From Cladopsammia gracilis (taxonomy: Eukaryota; Cnidaria; Anthozoa; Scleractinia; Dendrophylliidae): a stretch of 64,000 nt of DNA. Location: positions 327,501 to 391,500 of the forward strand of contig JAJGOT010000437.1 of assembly GCA_022457155.1 (NCBI GenBank), read 5' to 3'. Made by a program: the position numbers and the translations under genes. The notes beneath the pieces were generated by a model. That model was given only the letters and a program-made list of their open reading frames with translations. It was not told where the DNA came from and did no database searches. Each line of letters starts with the position of its first letter. Within the stretch, counting starts at the first letter, position 1. Positions 44,116 through 55,462 of the stretch are shown here, one piece after another.

Positions 44116-46555
44116 AAAATTTTTAAGCTAAGAACAACCATAATAGCACATTAAAAACTAGAGATAGGCTGCTACTACTTGAGAAATAATTTAATACAAA
44201 TAAGATACTAAAACTAATCATGTTTAGAAATGCCTAGCTACAATTCTTGCAACGAAAGAATAACTAATAGCTTCTCGAAATGAAATGACACTTACTGATG
44301 AAGATGTCCTGAGGTTTCCAAAGTATTGGTAGTAAAACACAGTTGACTCCACACGACACATAAGTTCAGTTTTCATTCTCTATTGCATTAGCTGGGGTTG
44401 CTATAAATAACAACTAAGCTATCACAGTCAACTACTTAGATTCCAAACCGTTTTAAAAGAGCGATTGTCTCTAAAAATCGAACAAAATCTCGATTCATGT
44501 CTGATCTTTAAAACTCAATTTTGCGCATTTGTTGCTCGTAAATAGGCGCTGGTAAGGCTCATTTGTTGCTCACTAATAGGCGCTGGTTTATAACGCCGGT
44601 AAACTCATAGGATTCTGTTGCTTGTTATTGCGTGTTCTATTACTTAATTAGTCTTGGAAAAATATTGTATTTCTTATCAAAATAACTGACACAGCCGTAT
44701 AAATAACATACATGAAGGGCTTGAATAACACTTCTGCATGACAGTTACACACCAGTTTAATTCCCTTTACAAATAGTTTCATGATTAGCATTAGCAAAGA
44801 TTACACATAGTAGCAAAAAATATCAAAAGAAAGAAATAATAACTATAAGCTTTCGACAACCAGTTTGTTGCCTTCTACGAATAAAATATAAGAAGATGTT
44901 AAAAATTAACATGAAATACAAAAAAATAATGCGCAGAAATTATAAAAATATTTTGAAACTGTGTTTAGTGTGCAATCATGAAGAACATTCGCATTAGACT
45001 ATTTACCTATTTATTTTCTTAGACTAGTTACCCTGAATTACAAACCACTCATTTTAAAGGAAAACATAGTTTTAGAGCCGTGTTGTGTGCCAGAGACAGT
45101 TAATTTAGGGCTTTGCTTTAAATTGCAGCGATTATCGATCGACATTAATTGCAGTCAACTAGATTATCAAACATAAATTGTATCGCAGAGAGAAAACAAA
45201 ATTAGTTAAAAGTACAGTCCAAGTGGCCTACCTGGGGATTTAGTAGTAGTAGTCGTTTATGAGAGCCTGAAATAAAGAGTTTTTCCGTAAACTGACGGTG
45301 TTTCGTGAGCGTGATCGTTTCGAGCGGCTGAACACTTCACGATATTGGTCTCAAGAATAGCGCCTTAATGAATTGTATAAAATAATACATATTAAAATAC
45401 CTGACTTTGAAGCTATCGTTCAGATGTAGCTTGCTTGCCAAACTCGAGATAAATAAGCTGACTTTCTTATTAAACAAATGGATTCAAATCTTGGAACCTC
45501 ACTGTTAAGATATTAATTATGGTTGATTTTTATGCAAAGTACAACATGTACATTGGTTAGATATTGCGTCGTTAGGCTCCTATACGACTAATATAAGTAA
45601 GCGAATATTAGCTTAGTATTTTCATGGAAAGCCAAACATCTAATCGTTCAATTCAACATGGGATTTCTCATTGCAACTTTGTACCACTCTTCAGTCTTGC
45701 AATAGCCCTTATCACGGTTTTGGACGCCATCTTGGCTGGAAGGCAAGCGAACAGGAGGCGCGGCTTCTAAGTCCCATACAAATCCTTGTAAAAATCGTGA
45801 CACCTACCCGTCAAGATAACGTCCAAGTCTGTTCAAAACTGTAGTGCTTCAAAGCGACACTGTCACGAATTCGCATGCACGGACCAGCCTCACTTCCGGT
45901 CTACTTGAAAACATTTGGGCGACATTATGATCTTGGAATCGGTGGCAGAAAATGCTCATTTTCAGCGCAATATGCGATGATTTTCAAAACACCAGACATG
46001 TTTTATGGTGGAAGGGAAATAGTTCTTTAACTGTGGCTGAAAAAATCGCCGATCGGATGGATTTTTGGAACACAAATCGCCTCCGAGTGAAAGTCCGTCT
46101 CAAACCGAGTGTTTTGCCCTGACTCCGTCTTTTGATATGAAGGGAAAACAGTGGCGACAAAGAAACCGGAAACGGCTGGAAAAGCCCCAAAGGACAAAAT
46201 AATACGTCATAAGTGAGTTTAATAGTGTCGCTTTATTGAATTAATGTCTAAATTTCGCTTTATTTATTTCGAAATGTACGTTATTTTTTTCCCCATACAA
46301 CGTCTTCTAAAGCGCTCAAATTTTCAATGGCCGCCGTGTAATACCGCTTTCAATAACGCCTTCATTGAAGGGTCACGTCCCGACACACACCATTGCACAC
46401 CATTTCAACCATTCTTTCATCGCTCTTTTCGCATTTTCGGCGTACCAAATGTCCTTTTCCGTCCCGAGTTTCTTAGTTTTCCACAGTGACTGCCGCCACT
46501 TGTCGACGCCATTTTGAAATTGACAGTTCAACTTGAAAATGTTTTTTTTAGTTTA
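44116..46555. other. Gene-poor region
   Basis: No gene is supported. At 44526-44588 CATTTGTTGCTC and ATAGGCGCTGGT occur twice in tandem with a ~35-bp period. Near 45720-45740 GGTTTTGGACGCCATCTTGG looks like a MITE end. The frames listed for 45984-46190 and 46244-46489 show no domain and no splice support. Confidence 0.45.
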
Positions 46556-46556
46556 A

Positions 46557-46632
46557 GTAATTAGGTTAATCAATCCATTTTGAGCCTATTTTGATTTTTA
46601 TCTCCTGTAAGTTAAACATTAACTTACAGGAG
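46557..46632. repeat. Shared 44-bp motif joined to a perfect hairpin
   Basis: TAATTAGGTTAATCAATCCA, then TTTGAGCCTATTTTGATTTT, also occurs at 62874-62917. Here it is followed by a perfect 14-bp hairpin with a 3-nt loop: CTCCTGTAAGTTAA (46602-46615) with TTAACTTACAGGAG (46619-46632). AACTTACAGGAG also appears at about 51524. Probably the terminus of a repeat family. Confidence 0.6.
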
Positions 46633-48773
46633 TATTATGTCGTCTAACCTGCATTCTTTGTCGATCCATGGGTACATTCTTTGTTAGCTGCATTTTTGTT
46701 AGATACTATTAATAGACTTTATTGGACATGAGAGTCGAGTAGCATATTTTTTTTGGAAGGGGTTTAGCGAGCGCAGGCTTGTGGCGTGATGAAGCGATAT
46801 ATTCATAGCTTGATTTAGTTAACTGAGATTTTAGAGAACGTTAGAAGAGAGCAATTTATGTGGCGATATTTTAGTTTGTAGAGGTCTGAGAAGTATTGAC
46901 AAAGGGAAGGGTTTTAAAAGAGTTTGGGAATGGTTTGAAAAGCTCAGAAAGCTTTAATGTTAAATGTGAGGAGCATGAAAATGTCTATGTTTTTTAAGTT
47001 AATTTAAAACCTGTGACTTTTTGCTTTGTAGTTTACGATATGTGCATTTTGAATTAACCTTTTAAGCGCCAGTAGTGATCAGTACCAAATTTCTCCTTGT
47101 AGTATCAATGTACTATTAAGTACAGAGGTGATAAGAATTATGATAATGATCACCCAAGATGTGTTCTCTTGATCCTTTAACAATTTCTCCTGATTTGTCT
47201 TATACGAAATGTATGGGGACCAGTAAGGAGAATTTGTGCTTTGAGTTGAATTAAATATTGAAAGAAAGATACTCACAGACAGTCGAGTCCGCGCCAGAAA
47301 TCACTGGCCTGAATGAACGAAAGTTCTGGCGCTCTCAGCTTAGACATTCTTGAGACATTCTTTTAACCTTAAACCGCTTATCTCAATGAAGGTCAATAAA
47401 CACGTCGATTTTAATTAAATGCGCGAATTCCTATAAAGTCTATAACTAAAATAGATATTTTCAAACGAAAGGAAAATATGAAATGTAATTGTGAAATATA
47501 GGTTTGGGTTATTAAAATTCTGAGTTTTTAAGTTTAGGTATTAGTACAAAACGCGTTTTTAGAGGAAAATAAAAGAACATATGTTATATTCATGATAAGT
47601 ATTTGTTATCAAAGATTAAATCAGAACACCAGACATTGTGTTTGTGTGCTTGTTTTGTGAAGTGAAAAATGTTTCTTCCCAAAATGATAAATGGGGACTC
47701 CCTCGATCCGAATATGCGAGTTTTAGTGAGTATAGAATCCTTTGCATCCCATATTTTTCGAGCCGGAAAGTTCGAATTTGGCGGCCGGATCGGAAAGTGT
47801 CGATCTCCATTTTGCGCGCAATCAAAACGGTCGTATTAGGAGTGTCATAGCGAACAAGAGGGATTCGAGGAGATGAAGCACTTTACAGTGGCATGTTACC
47901 GCTTTTTTTTCGAGCTACAAGCACTGGGATCAGAAAGTGAGAATACCTATATGTGATTTGTTTAAGGGAAAGGATTAAGGAAAGAAGCGGACGCATTTTG
48001 CCTGTGTGCACGATTTATGTTCGGTCAACTCTGACAACTTTCAACCCGCTTGTGAACTACTCTTATCAACGAATGATCCAGCAGCCTTTTCTCTAACATG
48101 TCATACGCAAACAAAATGTGAAGCTATCCAATTATTGCCAAGGATTTGGGAATAGGTTCCATTACCATAAAATGGACGATTGCTTCATGTAATTCTGTTA
48201 ATTACTCGAGAACGCACCGCCGGAAGAGTAAGTGTGCAAACTATTGTACTCGAACAGGATCCATCATTTTACAAAAAAACTGGTGGTCTCTTTATGTACC
48301 CCCTCTCCCCGGCGCCTAAAAAGATGGTGTCTTGTTGGTATAGCCCCCATTCTATCAGGAGTAGAAACTGGGAGAAAGATAAAAATCTTCCTGTGCCATT
48401 TTACTAGCAATGCAAGCTTCATGCACCGGCAGAATATTAAGCTCTCATCTCTAACTTTAAGGCCAAAAAATTGTGTCCATTACAGTCATCAGATAAGTGG
48501 TATCTTGTGTAATCCCCCTACCCCTACACAAGGTGGGTCCTCGTCAAGTATACTTGTTATGACCACTTCCCTTACATGATTGGCGATCGGTGTTTTCAAT
48601 ATTTATAGGCCACTTTTATAGCTGCATACTGGTTTGAGAGAGTAAATGACTATACAAAACAACAGTGTTATTACTGAATGTAAATATTTATTGTGAAATT
48701 CGGACGAAATGTTTCGTAATGAAAACAGCGATGAAACTGGCCCTTGCAGTGAAACAGATTCGGTGAGCGACGT
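46633..48773. other. Gene-poor region with a small hairpin
   Basis: A perfect 9-bp inverted pair, GCGCCAGAA (47291-47299) and TTCTGGCGC (47324-47332), is present. Imperfect inverted sequence around TTTCGAGCCGGAAAGTTCG and GGCCGGATCGGAAAG lies at 47757-47800. No gene is supported. Confidence 0.45.
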
Positions 48774-48866
48774 AACCTCCTACGCAGACGTCCAGTTAGG
48801 GCTCGTCACGCAATCTTTCCTCCCCCACGAACGTGGGACGTCTAAGGACGTTTGCGTTGGAGGCTA
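48774..48866. mobile_element. ~92-bp MITE
   Basis: Ends AACCTCCTACGCAGACGTCC and, reverse complement, AGCCTCCAACGCAAACGTCC. The interior has GTCACGCAATCTTTCCTCCC. It lies within a 65-codon frame beginning at 48709, which is therefore not a credible gene. Confidence 0.6.
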
Positions 48867-49353
48867 TGAGGGACGTGAACCGCTGTTAGTTGTTAGTATA
48901 TGTTAATGCCCTGTACTGTTCCTGACAGTATTTATAAATGCCTCGTTTATATTAAGAAATGCAAACCAAATAAATGTAAATAATCATCAGTCAATATACA
49001 TGTATTGCTATCATTTTAATGTGAAACTTTGTGAGAAGTTGCATACTATGAGGATTCTAACTTGGTAAAGTGGTTGATTTTAATGTAGAAAAATTGTGCT
49101 CATCTCATGTATGAGAGGAAATTTAGAAGCATATTTCCATATCTGTAGGAAATCAGGGTTTTTATGTAGCAGTAATTAAAGAGTATTTGGATGGACTGGT
49201 ACATGTACTTGAATGAAACCAAATTTTATGAAATTCTTATGTAAAGGTCAAGGGCCCGGCTGTGGCATTTTCTGCAACCATTCTCTGCGTTTCGGAGGAT
49301 TTTCTTGCGCGTTATCATGGATAACTCGACCGAAGGCGCAGTAACGAGTACAC

Positions 49354-49426
<73 letters not shown>

Positions 49427-50433
49427 TAGTATAAGAATCTTTTTATGGGAAGAATATTGAGGCTGAACTTGGCGAATATACCCAAGGCTGAGATTTTGTT
49501 AAGTACATTTTTTGCGTGCTGATGGAAAATAAATACAATAAAATCACATAATATTTTAAATGAACTTTAATATACCATTGAAAAGTATGGAAAATTCTTT
49601 CCATTTCAAACAAAACTAGCTATAACAAAACGATAAAAACTAGCACTAGACATTCATATGATCGACATATCGGCAATTCGGATAAAAGGTACAAAAGATA
49701 TCCATGACAGTTGGTCGTTTTTATAATATTCTATAGAAGTTTGTTGACGTCTATGAATGACAATTATATCGCGGTAGTACAATAACGTGTATGTCAGTGT
49801 GTGTGTACATAAAGTGTAAAATAAATATAAAGGCATGGGTGTTATGGAGGCTTCATGAAATACTATACTCTGTAATCTAAGAATGTACACAAAAATATTT
49901 TCAGCCTAACGTCGGCAAACAAATAAAAATATCCAGCCTGAGCATTAAAAATATACATTCTTATAAAACAAAGAGCGTAAAGGAAACACAAAGAGAGAGC
50001 GAGAAAATCATTTGGAATGCAGGAAACGATTGCAGTAAATCACACTTAAGCTGCTTTATGCAACCGGGCCCTGATATCTCAACCAGACTGAAGTACAATC
50101 AAACTTCTTTATTAGGGCACAAAAGGGACAGAACAGAGTGTCCATATTTTTATCATTTGTATGAACTGTTGTGTGTATATTTCTATGAACTGTTTCTGTT
50201 TTATTGAGGTCTCGAGGTGTCTGTGAGGATGTCTGTTAACTCAATGACAGTATAGTGTACAGCCGCCCCTTCCTTTGAAGAAAAGCTAGCCATACACATG
50301 TTCAATGACAACTTCCCCCTTTATTTTGTGGCTTTAAGCCTGAAATAAAAAACATATTTTTGGCAGGCTTAACCTTGTCTCAATAATTTATTTTACCTGT
50401 TTCACAAGCCACATGACCCGTCAGAATACCCAC
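48867..50433. other. Gene-poor region with a long (TA)n run
   Basis: (TA)n from about 49360 to 49425, more than 30 repeats. The remainder has AATAAA signals on both strands but no supported gene. Confidence 0.5.
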
Positions 50434-50772
50434 CTATATTGTATGTCTAAAGCAGAAGTAAGAAATGTCTTGAAAGAAGTTGTGTACTAGTACCAGCATG
50501 TAAACCTGTAAAAATAGCCCTTTATAAGGGGTGCTTACCAGTGTAGGAAAAAACCGGTTAGGGTGACCGTTACATAATGGTAATCGATTTTCCAAATATA
50601 CCGACCAACCGATGAGATTATCCTGGTACCCAGGTCGTTCACTCGATTTATAGCACGAAATTCCACTGATTTCTGCTATTCCTCCGGTAAAACAAGTGCT
50701 GGGGATGGCGTTTCTGTGGTCCATAGTGTCGGAGATGAATAAGCAAGAACCACATTGTTGACGAGACGCCAT
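50434..50772 (-). CDS. Uncertain ORF or first exon, unknown protein
   Basis: An ATG in a good context (CAATATGGCG) opens a 112-codon frame. After 78 codons, at 50539/50538, there is a strong donor (CACTGGTAAGC) in phase 0, so this may be a first exon (50772-50539). An acceptor-like CTATTTTTACAG follows only 33 bp later, too short for a normal intron, and would keep the frame to the same stop. The protein has seven Cys in the first 78 residues, no signal peptide and no domain I recognise. Without a clear downstream exon the call stays weak. Confidence 0.35.
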   Translation of the reverse strand: MASRQQCGSCLFISDTMDHRNAIPSTCFTGGIAEISGISCYKSSERPGYQDNLIGWSVYLENRLPLCNGHPNRFFPTLVSTPYKGLFLQVYMLVLVHNFFQDISYFCFRHTI

Positions 50773-51667
50773 ATTGAAAAGACAACTAAAACCGCGCGAA
50801 GGTCCTTCAAGAGAGCCTGGAAACGGAAGTATCGTTCAAATGGTACGGATAACGAAACGAAAAAAATAGTGGAGGTAGTCCACAATTTCCGAACAGATTT
50901 TCCGGAAATTATCTGCTCCATTCGACTTTCAACCGAAATTTCCGGATTTTTTGGCTAAATGGAATGCGCCCAAGATATCCATACAAAGCAAATAAAGTAA
51001 GCAAGGCTGATATTGCGTAGAACACTTAACGCGGCAACGACATGATACGGAACCCAAACTGAAAGTCGATGTAGTAGCAGCCTTGCTTACTCTATTTGTG
51101 TTCACATTTTTGGCTAATTAGATCTTCTCTAGATCCTACGTACAGCAGCAGCATTTCGTGTGCGTCCTTTGCCAGTTATTCATACAAAGCAACCACGTCT
51201 GACAACATAATTTTCTCACGCTTTCTTGCATCATTCTCACTATTCGGAAATTCAAGACATTTACGGTATTCTCACGAAACGGTCCAAAAGCGTTCATCAT
51301 GTACGGTTTACCCCATTTCGATTGAAAATGACGTGATAACGGCTTTAAAATGACATCGTCCCTCGTGATACTCGAACTAACTCCTGGACACTCCTCGTCA
51401 CTAACAGTAACAACAAATGAGGATTTAAACTCAAGAAACCGCGTACCCTTACTCTAAATGCCTAATTGTAACATCCAAAACAATATTCAGACATAATATG
51501 ACAGCAATGCATGATGGGAAGAACTTACAGGAGATAGCCCATAGGGCACTTTGATTCCCTTAAGCGACCACTTTGTCTTGCACCAAGGGTGGTCGCATAC
51601 GAGAGAGTTGGCTGTAGCATATTTGAATCGATGAAGCACATCGTCAAATTTGAAGAATTGGATGTTA
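50773..51667. other. Non-coding, with an inverted repeat
   Basis: GCAAATAAAGTAAGCAAGGC (about 50989-51009) and AGCCTTGCTTACTCTATTTG (about 51080-51099) form an imperfect inverted pair around ~70 bp. At about 51575 TTAAGCGACCAC and, inverted, GTGGTCGC-type sequence prefigure the GTAAGCGAC motif of the nearby minisatellite. No gene is supported. Confidence 0.45.
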
Positions 51668-52457
51668 GAATAGAAAGACTCTATATTTAAATTGAAGAGC
51701 TACTTCTTTTACCAACAGAATTCGAATGGGATATTGAAATACTGGGAGAAGAAGAATGACATACTGAAACGAGGTTTTGAATTTTGACACTGAAATCGCG
51801 CCATACTCCTATTTCCTTCTTTCCAACATTATTTCACTTTCCACTCTTCATATATGCAGCACAATCCAACCTCCAAAATAACTGTTTCTCCAGTCAAATC
51901 ATTAAAGTCGGAACCTCTCGTAAGCGACTACTATTCCAAAATAACTGTTTATCCAGTCAAATCATTATAGTCGGAACCTCTCGTAAGCGACTACTATTCC
52001 AAAATAACTGTTTATCCAGTCAAATCATTAAAGTCGGAACCTCTTGTAAGCGACTACTATTCCAAAATAACTGTTTCTCCAGTCAAATCATTGAAGTCGG
52101 AACCTCTCGTAAGCGACTACTATTCCAAAATAACTGTTTATCCAGTCAAATCATTATAGTCGGAACCTCTTGAAAGCGACTACTATTCCAAAATAACTGT
52201 TTATCCAGTCAAATCATTATAGTCGGAACCTCGTAAGCGACTACTATTACAAAATAACTGTTTAATATCCAGTCAGATCATTATAGTCGGAACCTCGTAA
52301 GCGACTACTATTACAAAACAAGAGGCTCCAAGCAGCCTATACTCATGCGCATGCGTAAGAAAGTTTTATGATATATTTTAAACCATTCTCGTCCCCAGAG
52401 CTCCACGGTTGTTTTTACATTGCGTCTCCTGTAGCTCTGGTAACGGACAAAAATTTC
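51668..52457. repeat. Duplicated block, copy 1 left part
   Basis: Nearly identical to 63106-63704 except for the number of minisatellite units. It starts TTAGAATAGAAAGACTCTAT and ends GGTAACGGACAAAAATTT. It includes the minisatellite and the hairpin motif AGGCTCCAAGCAGCCT followed by ATACTCATGCGCATGCG. Confidence 0.9.
51873..52311. repeat. 63-bp minisatellite, about seven units
   Basis: The unit begins CCAAAATAACTGTTTATCCA and includes GTCAAATCATTATAGTCGGA and CCTCTCGTAAGCGACTACTA. The unit length is 63 bp, a multiple of three, so one frame stays open and yields a repetitive 21-residue pattern; this is a length artefact rather than evidence of coding. The last two units lack CTCTT-type bases, and the seventh has TTTAATATCC. 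Confidence 0.9.
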
Positions 52458-52591
52458 ACTCATATCAAAGTCATTTCATACAAGGGTTAACATTTGCTCT
52501 AACTTGCATCCAGACTCTCGCGGACCTATGATACCCATATATGGGATGCGCGAATGACAAAAAATTTCAAGCGTGAATTATAAAAATAACC

Positions 52592-52915
52592 ATGGCGGCC
52601 AGAGTGAAAAGAGAAATCAAAGCGCCCAAGCGATAAATCAACGAAATGAACCCATTAAAAGCTGTAGCTGATAAGGGCAGAATGCCAAAGCTTCGCATGG
52701 ACAATCGCCTTTACGAAATTGAGTTGAAGGAGGTCGACAAAGAAGGAAAGCGAGTAAAAATACATTTTAAAGGATTTAGTGATGAATTCGACGAATGGAG
52801 GTCATATGATTCTAATAACTTTCCTATTGTGCGATTAGAACGTAAATTTAAACTATCCACGGGATCTATCGATGATCGTTTGCATCCCTTCCAAACCGTT
52901 TGTATCGGGAAGTGA
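52592..52915 (+). pseudogene. Tudor-knot/chromo-barrel-like protein fragment
   Basis: An ATG at 52592 in a strong context (ACCATGGCG) begins MAARVKREIKAPKR and meets an in-frame TAA at 52634-52636. The same frame reopens with an ATG at 52646 and runs 89 codons to 52915. That part reads LRMDNRLYEIELKEVDKEGK, RVKIHFKGFSDEFDEWRSYD, the pattern of Tudor-knot or chromo-barrel domains that bind histone tails or nucleic acid (a strand, then FKGF and a DEW motif). It ends soon after the domain. Either translation starts at 52646 and this is a short or first exon, or the TAA marks a pseudogene. The frame upstream of the TAA looks like natural N-terminus, which favours the second reading. Confidence 0.55.
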
Positions 52916-53266
52916 AGCGAAATAATAACAATAATACGACTACACCTCTTAGCGCAGACTCTTCGAAAATAATTTTTATTCTCGCCGACCGAGCGGACTC
53001 GCTACTTAGGTCGTTGATTTTCCCTTCTAATTCCTTACAAACTGTACAGATCAGGTAACTACAAAAAAAGGCAAAAAGGCTCTTCAACACAAATGAATCT
53101 TCGAACAAATTTACGAAGCTTGAATGAATGCTTACTTGTTTATTTCGTACGTAAATGAAGGAACATCTCCGGGTTCTGCACGCTCGAATTCCTCTTTTGT
53201 CGCACTCACGCCGTTTACAAAGGTTAGCAGCAGAAATAGAACCAAAGCGTTAACTTCAAGCCCCAT
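52866..53266 (-). CDS. Predicted secreted small protein, two exons seen
   Basis: Exon 1 (53266-53136) starts with ATG and encodes a clear signal peptide (MGLEVNALVLFLLLTFVNG) and the segment TKEEFERAEPGDVPSFTYEI. It ends in phase 2 at a strong donor GTAAGC. An acceptor TTTTTTTGTAG lies 75 bp further on, and exon 2 (from 53058) continues in phase with NYLICTVCKELEGKINDL. The frame stays open to 52866, but a donor-like AAGAGGTGTAG near 52945 could end the exon earlier. The CxxC near the start of a helical stretch is faintly saposin-like; I do not assign a family. TATAATT lies about 50 bp upstream of the ATG. The gene overlaps the end of the plus-strand Tudor-knot frame. Confidence 0.5.
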
Positions 53267-53683
53267 TTGCCAGGCCGAAACTTAACCGTACCCCAATGAA
53301 TTATACATCAAAATGCGCGGAATTTTGTATTCTTTTTGAATTTTGCGGTAACGCGCAACTTAGAGCATGCGTTGTGCAAACCTCGGTCCAGATTCCATCC
53401 CCTGTCTCGAAAAATGAGATAAAAGCTTTATAAAATTTCGCGAGTCGGCAACACAAAGTATCAATTTGCCAGTATAAGATTATTAGTTACCGGTATAATT
53501 TACACCTCTACGTAAAGCTTAAAGATTGTACTTTCATAATCTGGAGGTAACAGAACGATTACGTTCTTCAAACGAAAGAGAGAGAGCAAAATCTTCTAAA
53601 ATTCGCAGATTCTTGAGTCAGTCAGGTCACAGCGGGTGTCACGTAATATCCGATAGAGCCTTTTGTTAAGCGTGACTTTCATA
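53267..53683. other. Non-coding part present only in copy 1 of the duplicated block
   Basis: Together with 52458-53266 this forms about 1.2 kb that is absent from the paralogous block at 63.1-64.0 kb. No further gene was recognised. Confidence 0.5.
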
Positions 53684-54010
53684 TATTTTTTGATTGGCCG
53701 TTTAAACATGAATGCGCAACAAGGTAAAAAAGTTTACGCTTCTACGCATAAGGTTTTACTTCCGGTTGAATTTCAAATGTTGAAGTCCTATGACGACTAC
53801 ATCAACAAAAGCAACGTTTTAATTTCAACGCATTCAACGACCAATGTCACCCAGTTTTGTTTGGTTTAGCAGGTAAAGATACGGCTACTAAATTTCAAAG
53901 TATAACGGGATCTGACTGTCGCTAAATATGAGCGATTCGTTTCCGAAAATAATCAGTATGTGTGTACTCTTGGAAGACGAAGCTATAAGCGGCAACGAAT
54001 ATTAAAGAAT
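53684..54010. repeat. Duplicated block, copy 1 right part
   Basis: Matches 63708 to the window end, from TTTGATTGRCCGTTTAAACA through the 53-aa ORF to GGAAGACGAAGCTATAAG. A short stretch near 53928-53964 of this copy is missing in the other. Confidence 0.85.
53708..53869 (+). CDS. Conserved 53-aa ORF, copy 1
   Basis: The ATG starts MNAQQGKKVYASTHKVLLPV, and the frame ends TNVTQFCLV. The other copy (63730) has the same length with about two residue differences, and the surrounding non-coding DNA is about equally conserved, so conservation alone does not prove coding. No domain or signal peptide. GCAGGTAAAG just after the stop resembles a donor. Confidence 0.3.
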   Translation: MNAQQGKKVYASTHKVLLPVEFQMLKSYDDYINKSNVLISTHSTTNVTQFCLV

Positions 54011-54353
54011 TATGTTGCTTGCAACAGGGACGAGTATAGGAGAGGCAGAAATCCTGAAGAAAACCCACGGGTGAAAAGAAATATTACCACTAGGTTACCC
54101 ATTTTAAATAACAACAACACAACAACGCTATCAGCACTCTCGTAAGCAAGTTATATTTTCTTTATTAGGTAGTACTCTTTGCTACAACTTGAAATACAAA
54201 TCTAGGGAAACGAAGGTCACTCGAAGCCCAATTAAAATAACATGAAACGAATGCAAAACAAACATTCCTCGATATTTCTTACCACTGTTCGACAGCGTGT
54301 CCATCAACAAACTTAGCTGTCCTATCAACTGATTTGGTCGGATACGATAACAT
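54011..54353. other. Non-coding spacer
   Basis: No gene recognised; it runs into the 3' side of a decayed Penelope-like fragment. Confidence 0.4.
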
Positions 54354-55290
54354 TCAGTGGCGAAACGATAAATGCACAGCTCCTAAACGAAAGAAATCGG
54401 TTGTTGATCGTGTGAATGGGCCAGTGAGGCAGTGTGGATGTTTACATTTATAAATGCGAGAGAGTGTTTTTTCTTGACGTTTGGTGCGGTCACGCAACTT
54501 GGTTCTTACTAAGAGATCACGTAGGTTAGGGCTTCGTTTGTAAGCTAAGACGAGTGGACAGGAAAATGTTTGCTTGCAGCGAGTGGATAATTGTAGAATG
54601 TTATTATATGCTGACAATCGAAGAAGCGTTAGGAAGAGCTGGATTAAAGGTAATGAGTTTCATGACGTGGATGGGACGGTGCTTACGCGATTGACTTCTT
54701 TTCAGTAAGAGAGCGACGACTGTAACCTCGTAGTTCCAATAGTTGATAAGTTCTTGGCAACGTTTATTGAAGAAAATGTCAGTGGAGCAGATGCGACGTA
54801 AACGCAGGGCAAGGCTGAATGGAATAGTGCGTTTGGTGTGAGCAGGGTGGCAGGAAGTCTAAAGAAGATATTGATGCTTGTCTGTGGGTTTCGTGTGAAG
54901 ATCTGCCTGAATTTGGTAGGTTGTTGCTGAGGTTTACTTTCACGTCAAGGAAGGGAAGTTCCTGGTTAGAAGAATTTGAATATTCGTGGGTGAACTTGAT
55001 TGTTGGAAGGATAGAATTTATGTAGTTTATGAAGGTTTTGAGTTTATCTTCTCCTTCTGTACACACCATAAAAAATATCATCGATAAATCTCCACCAGGT
55101 ATGTGACTTGAAGGGGACGTTTTCTATGGCGTGTTGTTCCAATTTACCCATGAAAAATGGTGCGTATGAAGGTGTCATTCGAGTTCCCATAGCGGTGCCA
55201 TGAATCTGATGGTTAAACGTGAAGTTGTTCATTCCTAGGATCATTTGGATGAGGTCCAGATTCTTTCAGTGGGAAGTGATTTGTGTTGAC
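54354..55290 (-). pseudogene. Decayed Penelope-like reverse transcriptase fragment
   Basis: Three minus-strand frames in order carry Penelope-type RT pieces: MNNFTFNHQIHGTAMGTRMT, PSYAPFFMGKLEQ and WRFIDDIFYG (55244-55044; motifs B and C), FINYINSILPTIKFTHEYSN with LPFLDVKVNL (55081-54779), and the linker LAYKRSPNLRDLLVRTKLRD (54617-54354). Frameshifts separate them, motif A and the GIY-YIG domain are missing, and no hammerhead motif was found downstream. It belongs to a different subfamily from the intact element at 41-43 kb. Confidence 0.8.
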
Positions 55291-55334
55291 GAGTGTTAAG
55301 AAAGTGCCGGCGGGCTTCCACACCTTCCCTATCT

Positions 55335-55462
55335 ATTGGGTAGTATTTCCTCGAATAATAGCCGTCCTTCGATTAATCGTCCCCCTCGAATAATCGCCCC
55401 CTTTGGTGGAAATATTTTAAATAATCGCTTCCCTCGATTAATCCCCCCCCCCCCCCCATCCC
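55335..55462. repeat. CTCGAATAATCG-type low-complexity repeat
   Basis: Repeated TCGAATAATAGCCG, TCGATTAATCG and TCGAATAATCGCC pieces, then a run of about 14 C. Probably one arm of a foldback element. Confidence 0.6.

Noticed and set aside
44294..44330. Third hammerhead candidate (CTGATGAAG at 44297)
   Set aside because: The core start is present, but there is no GAAA strand or complementary helices at the right spacing.
48709..48906. 65-codon ATG frame
   Set aside because: Half of it is a MITE with inverted ends, so the frame is incidental.
51784..52173. 129-codon repetitive frame across the minisatellite
   Set aside because: It starts with TTG, and its open length follows from a 63-bp unit that is a multiple of three; the second array shows the same with fewer units. 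No independent coding evidence.
51873..52311. CRISPR-like array
   Set aside because: The units are contiguous tandem repeats without unique spacers, and the genome is eukaryotic.
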